A stretch of DNA of 64,000 nt from NCBI RefSeq assembly GCF_004803465.1, contig NZ_SRSF01000002.1:558001-622000 (forward strand). Reading direction: 5' to 3'. Below, piece after piece: positions 61,931-64,000 of the stretch. The notes beneath the pieces were generated by a model. It made no database searches. It was given only the letters and a program-made list of their open reading frames with translations, and was not told the DNA's origin. Position numbers and translations under genes: made by a program. Every line of letters starts with the position of its first letter. Position 1 is the first letter of the stretch. The DNA comes from Neolewinella litorea (GTDB lineage: Bacteria > Bacteroidota > Bacteroidia > Chitinophagales > Saprospiraceae).

Positions 61931-63424
61931 ATGCAACGCACGACCTTACTCCTCCTGGCCATCCTCCTGGGGCTTACGCCCCTCGTGGCCCAATCCGACG
62001 CCCCACCGGGTACCGTATACTACCAGGTCACCAAACTTAAGGACCCGACCGGGAACCTGATGCAGGTGGAAAATACCCTGATGCTGCCCTACTTTCAGGC
62101 CCGCGTCAACGACGGATCGCAAATCTGGCACGCCCTTTACCGCATCGTTTCGCCCGACGCCAATGAGGCCGGTTACGACTATATCTCCGTCGACGTATAC
62201 GACAACCTCTCCGAACTTCACCTGCCCGAATCGGGGGAAAACCAGGTGATCGAGCAAACCTTCCCGCACACCACTCCGGACCAATTCTGGGGACTCGTGG
62301 AAGAGGATTCCGACGTGATCAGTGAGACCACCTACACCATTGCCGGGGCCCTCATGCCCGCCCCCAGCACCCGGGGTGAACCCAGCGCCCCCCTCCTGGC
62401 CGTCAACTACATGTTGGTACCCCCCGGCAAGGAAAGCGACTACCTGGCTATGGAAACGGAAGTTTTCAAGCCCATCATGGAACAGCACGTCAAGCAGGGC
62501 AGTATGGAAAACTGGTCCCTCTTCGAGCGCGCTATACCGGTGGGTACCGACTTCGGGGCCAATTTCGCTACCGTAGACGCTTTTTCAGACTGGGACCAGG
62601 TAGAGGCCTACCAGCAAAAGTGGCAGTCGACGGCCACCGCCACCCACCCCAATAAGGACCTGGGCGCGATCATGAATCAGATGACCGACCTCCGGGAACG
62701 CACCCGCATGGAAGTGTGGGAACTTCAGCGCGAAACCACACCGCCCTCATCGGAGTCCATCAGCTACCAGATCATCCAGGAAGGTACCGGTCCGAAGCCC
62801 CTGCGCGGACAGGAGGTCACCTGGTCGGGCAAGGTGATGAACGAACGGGGGGAAACCGTATTTGAGACGTCCTCCCTCGGCGAAGACTGGCAGGACATCC
62901 TGGGCAGTGATCCCACCAACACCCGCTGGAACAACGCCGTGAAGATGGTCGGTGCCGGCGGCATCGTGCAGGTTACGGTGCCGGCCTCCCGGCAGAGTTT
63001 CCGGGAACAGCAGCGGAACGGGGGAGGGCACCTCATCATGAAGATCAACGTCAAGGAGATTGGCCCGCCGGTCAAGTACGGCCACGACAAACTCAAGGAA
63101 ATCCTCACCAGTGAAGGCCTGGAGGCGGCCCAGGAATGGTACGCCGGGCTAAAACGCAGCAATCCCAACGGTTACGTATTTCGCGAAATGCAGATGAATG
63201 CACTGGGTTACGACCTGATGGCCGAGGGCTACGACGAGGAGGCGATCTACGTGCTGGACCTCAACCGCCAGCAATACCCCGATTCCTTCAACGTCTACGA
63301 TAGCCTCGCCGATGCCTACAGCAATGCCGGCAACGACTTCCACGCCAAGGAACATTTCAAGATGGCGCTGAAAAAAAATCCGGATTCCACCTTCACCGCG
63401 GAAAAGCTCGGAAAACTCAAGTAA
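61931..63424 (+). CDS. Exported protein with FKBP-like and TPR-like regions
   Basis: A 497-residue product from ATG 61931, the start of a signal peptide ending PLVAQ. Residues about 25-270 form an unrecognised domain with repeated FxTVDAFSDWDQ-like and LAVNYMLVPPGKESDY segments. Residues about 277-380 resemble an FKBP-type prolyl isomerase (YQIIQEGTGPKPLRGQEVTWSGKV, then VKMVGAGGIVQVTVPAS and LIMKINVKEI), but with low conservation of active-site aromatics. The last about 100 residues contain two TPR-like helical hairpins (AYSNAGNDFHAKEHFKMALKKNP). The role is unknown; a periplasmic chaperone is possible. Confidence 0.75.
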   Translation: MQRTTLLLLAILLGLTPLVAQSDAPPGTVYYQVTKLKDPTGNLMQVENTLMLPYFQARVNDGSQIWHALYRIVSPDANEAGYDYISVDVYDNLSELHLPESGENQVIEQTFPHTTPDQFWGLVEEDSDVISETTYTIAGALMPAPSTRGEPSAPLLAVNYMLVPPGKESDYLAMETEVFKPIMEQHVKQGSMENWSLFERAIPVGTDFGANFATVDAFSDWDQVEAYQQKWQSTATATHPNKDLGAIMNQMTDLRERTRMEVWELQRETTPPSSESISYQIIQEGTGPKPLRGQEVTWSGKVMNERGETVFETSSLGEDWQDILGSDPTNTRWNNAVKMVGAGGIVQVTVPASRQSFREQQRNGGGHLIMKINVKEIGPPVKYGHDKLKEILTSEGLEAAQEWYAGLKRSNPNGYVFREMQMNALGYDLMAEGYDEEAIYVLDLNRQQYPDSFNVYDSLADAYSNAGNDFHAKEHFKMALKKNPDSTFTAEKLGKLK

Positions 63425-63473
63425 GTCCTGGGGGCGTTCATGACCTTTTTTCGGCGCATCCGGTTCCTAAGGC

Positions 63474-64000
63474 ATGGACATCCGTTTTATCCCCCAGGAA
63501 GAGATCGACAAGCAACTCTACAACAGTTGCGTACACTTCGCCACCAACGGGAGCCTCTACGGCTACGACTGGTACCTCAATGCCACCGCCAAGGAATGGG
63601 ACCTCCTGGTGGAGGGCGACAACTACGTCACGGCCATGCCCCTGCCCAAGCGGCAGAATTGGCTAGGGCGTACCTACCTCACCCAGCCTACCCTCGTACC
63701 GGACCTGGCAGTCTACAGCGTGAAGCCCCTCAGCCCGAAACGCATTCAGGCCTTCTGGGACGCCATCCCGGACACCTTCCGCGGAGGGGAACTTACTGTG
63801 GAACCCGCCTCCGTCCCCGGGCAGAGCGGCCGCTTCACCGTTACCTCCGCCGTAGGCGAGGCCCTCTTCCTCAACCAACCCTACGAAGCCATCACCGACA
63901 ACTTCCCCTCCGGCTACTACGACCGTATGGCCCGAGCCGAGGCCGCCGACCTGCTGCCCGTACCGGTGATCAAACCGGAGGCTTTCGCCGCCTTCTGGCT
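63474..64000 (+). CDS. GNAT/FemAB-like protein, 3'-truncated by window
   Basis: It starts at ATG 63474 and stays open to the window end (175 codons visible). The beginning (SLYGYDWYLNATAKEWDLLV, then MPLPKRQNWLGRTYLTQPTLVP) resembles a Bacteroidota family of uncharacterised acetyltransferase/FemAB-fold proteins that may modify cell-wall or lipid precursors. There is no signal peptide. The C-terminal domain lies outside the window. Confidence 0.65.
   Translation, partial: MDIRFIPQEEIDKQLYNSCVHFATNGSLYGYDWYLNATAKEWDLLVEGDNYVTAMPLPKRQNWLGRTYLTQPTLVPDLAVYSVKPLSPKRIQAFWDAIPDTFRGGELTVEPASVPGQSGRFTVTSAVGEALFLNQPYEAITDNFPSGYYDRMARAEAADLLPVPVIKPEAFAAFW

Overview
The window looks like chromosomal DNA of a GC-rich Bacteroidota, most likely a marine Saprospiria/Lewinella-type bacterium. 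The support is a SusC/SusD pair, another large TonB-dependent receptor, several proteins with type IX secretion (T9SS) C-terminal sorting domains, many short lipoproteins and TAnnTTTG-like -7 promoter elements. The lineage is an inference from gene content and base composition. No rRNA, tRNA or CRISPR array was found.

Layout. 0-4.4 kb: two tandem copies of a gene pair (SUMF1-fold secreted protein plus a short T9SS-sorted protein); the first copy is cut by the window edge. 4.4-10.2 kb: secreted metalloprotease, LytTR regulator, lipoproteins and small hypotheticals. 10.2-15.5 kb: an AraC-type regulator with an outer-membrane barrel protein, two exported cupin fusions (cupin-carboxymuconolactone decarboxylase and cupin-NTF2) and an alpha/beta hydrolase lipoprotein. 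Their three promoters carry the same two-site direct repeat at identical spacing to the -7 box, so they look like one regulon. 15.5-18.5 kb: inorganic pyrophosphatase, a secreted hypothetical, a 140-bp repeat array and a decayed transposase. 18.5-30.4 kb: PQQ-type sugar dehydrogenase, CHAT-domain lipoprotein, hypotheticals, TonB receptor and an FAD-oxidoreductase operon. 30.6-40.5 kb: 7TM adenylate cyclase, M48 protease, a 26-bp hairpin array, DUF3298 lipoprotein, DUF1206 membrane protein, a T9SS protein and an ECF sigma/anti-sigma pair. 40.6-49.6 kb: AsmA-like giant protein, then susC-susD.

50-54.6 kb: the class I ribonucleotide reductase operon nrdB-nrdA. It is interrupted by a 590-bp element that carries a four-helix-bundle gene between about 72-bp inverted repeats and fills the intergenic gap. 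Upstream of nrdB lie a leader hairpin, a -7 box and eight DnaA-box-like 9-mers in 180 bp. This is either a DnaA-controlled nrd promoter or a candidate chromosome origin.

54.6-64 kb: a 1297-residue adhesin-like T9SS protein with thrombospondin type-3 repeats. It is bracketed by two directly oriented blocks of the same two palindromic repeat families. After it come a class C beta-lactamase-fold hydrolase, an FKBP-like/TPR protein and a truncated GNAT/FemAB-like gene that runs off the window.

Most of the genes serve the cell envelope: outer-membrane uptake, secretion and surface proteins, with local regulators. The strongest unexplained signals are the AraC-linked promoter architecture, the inverted-repeat element inside nrdBA, the DnaA-box cluster and the duplicated repeat blocks around the large gene.
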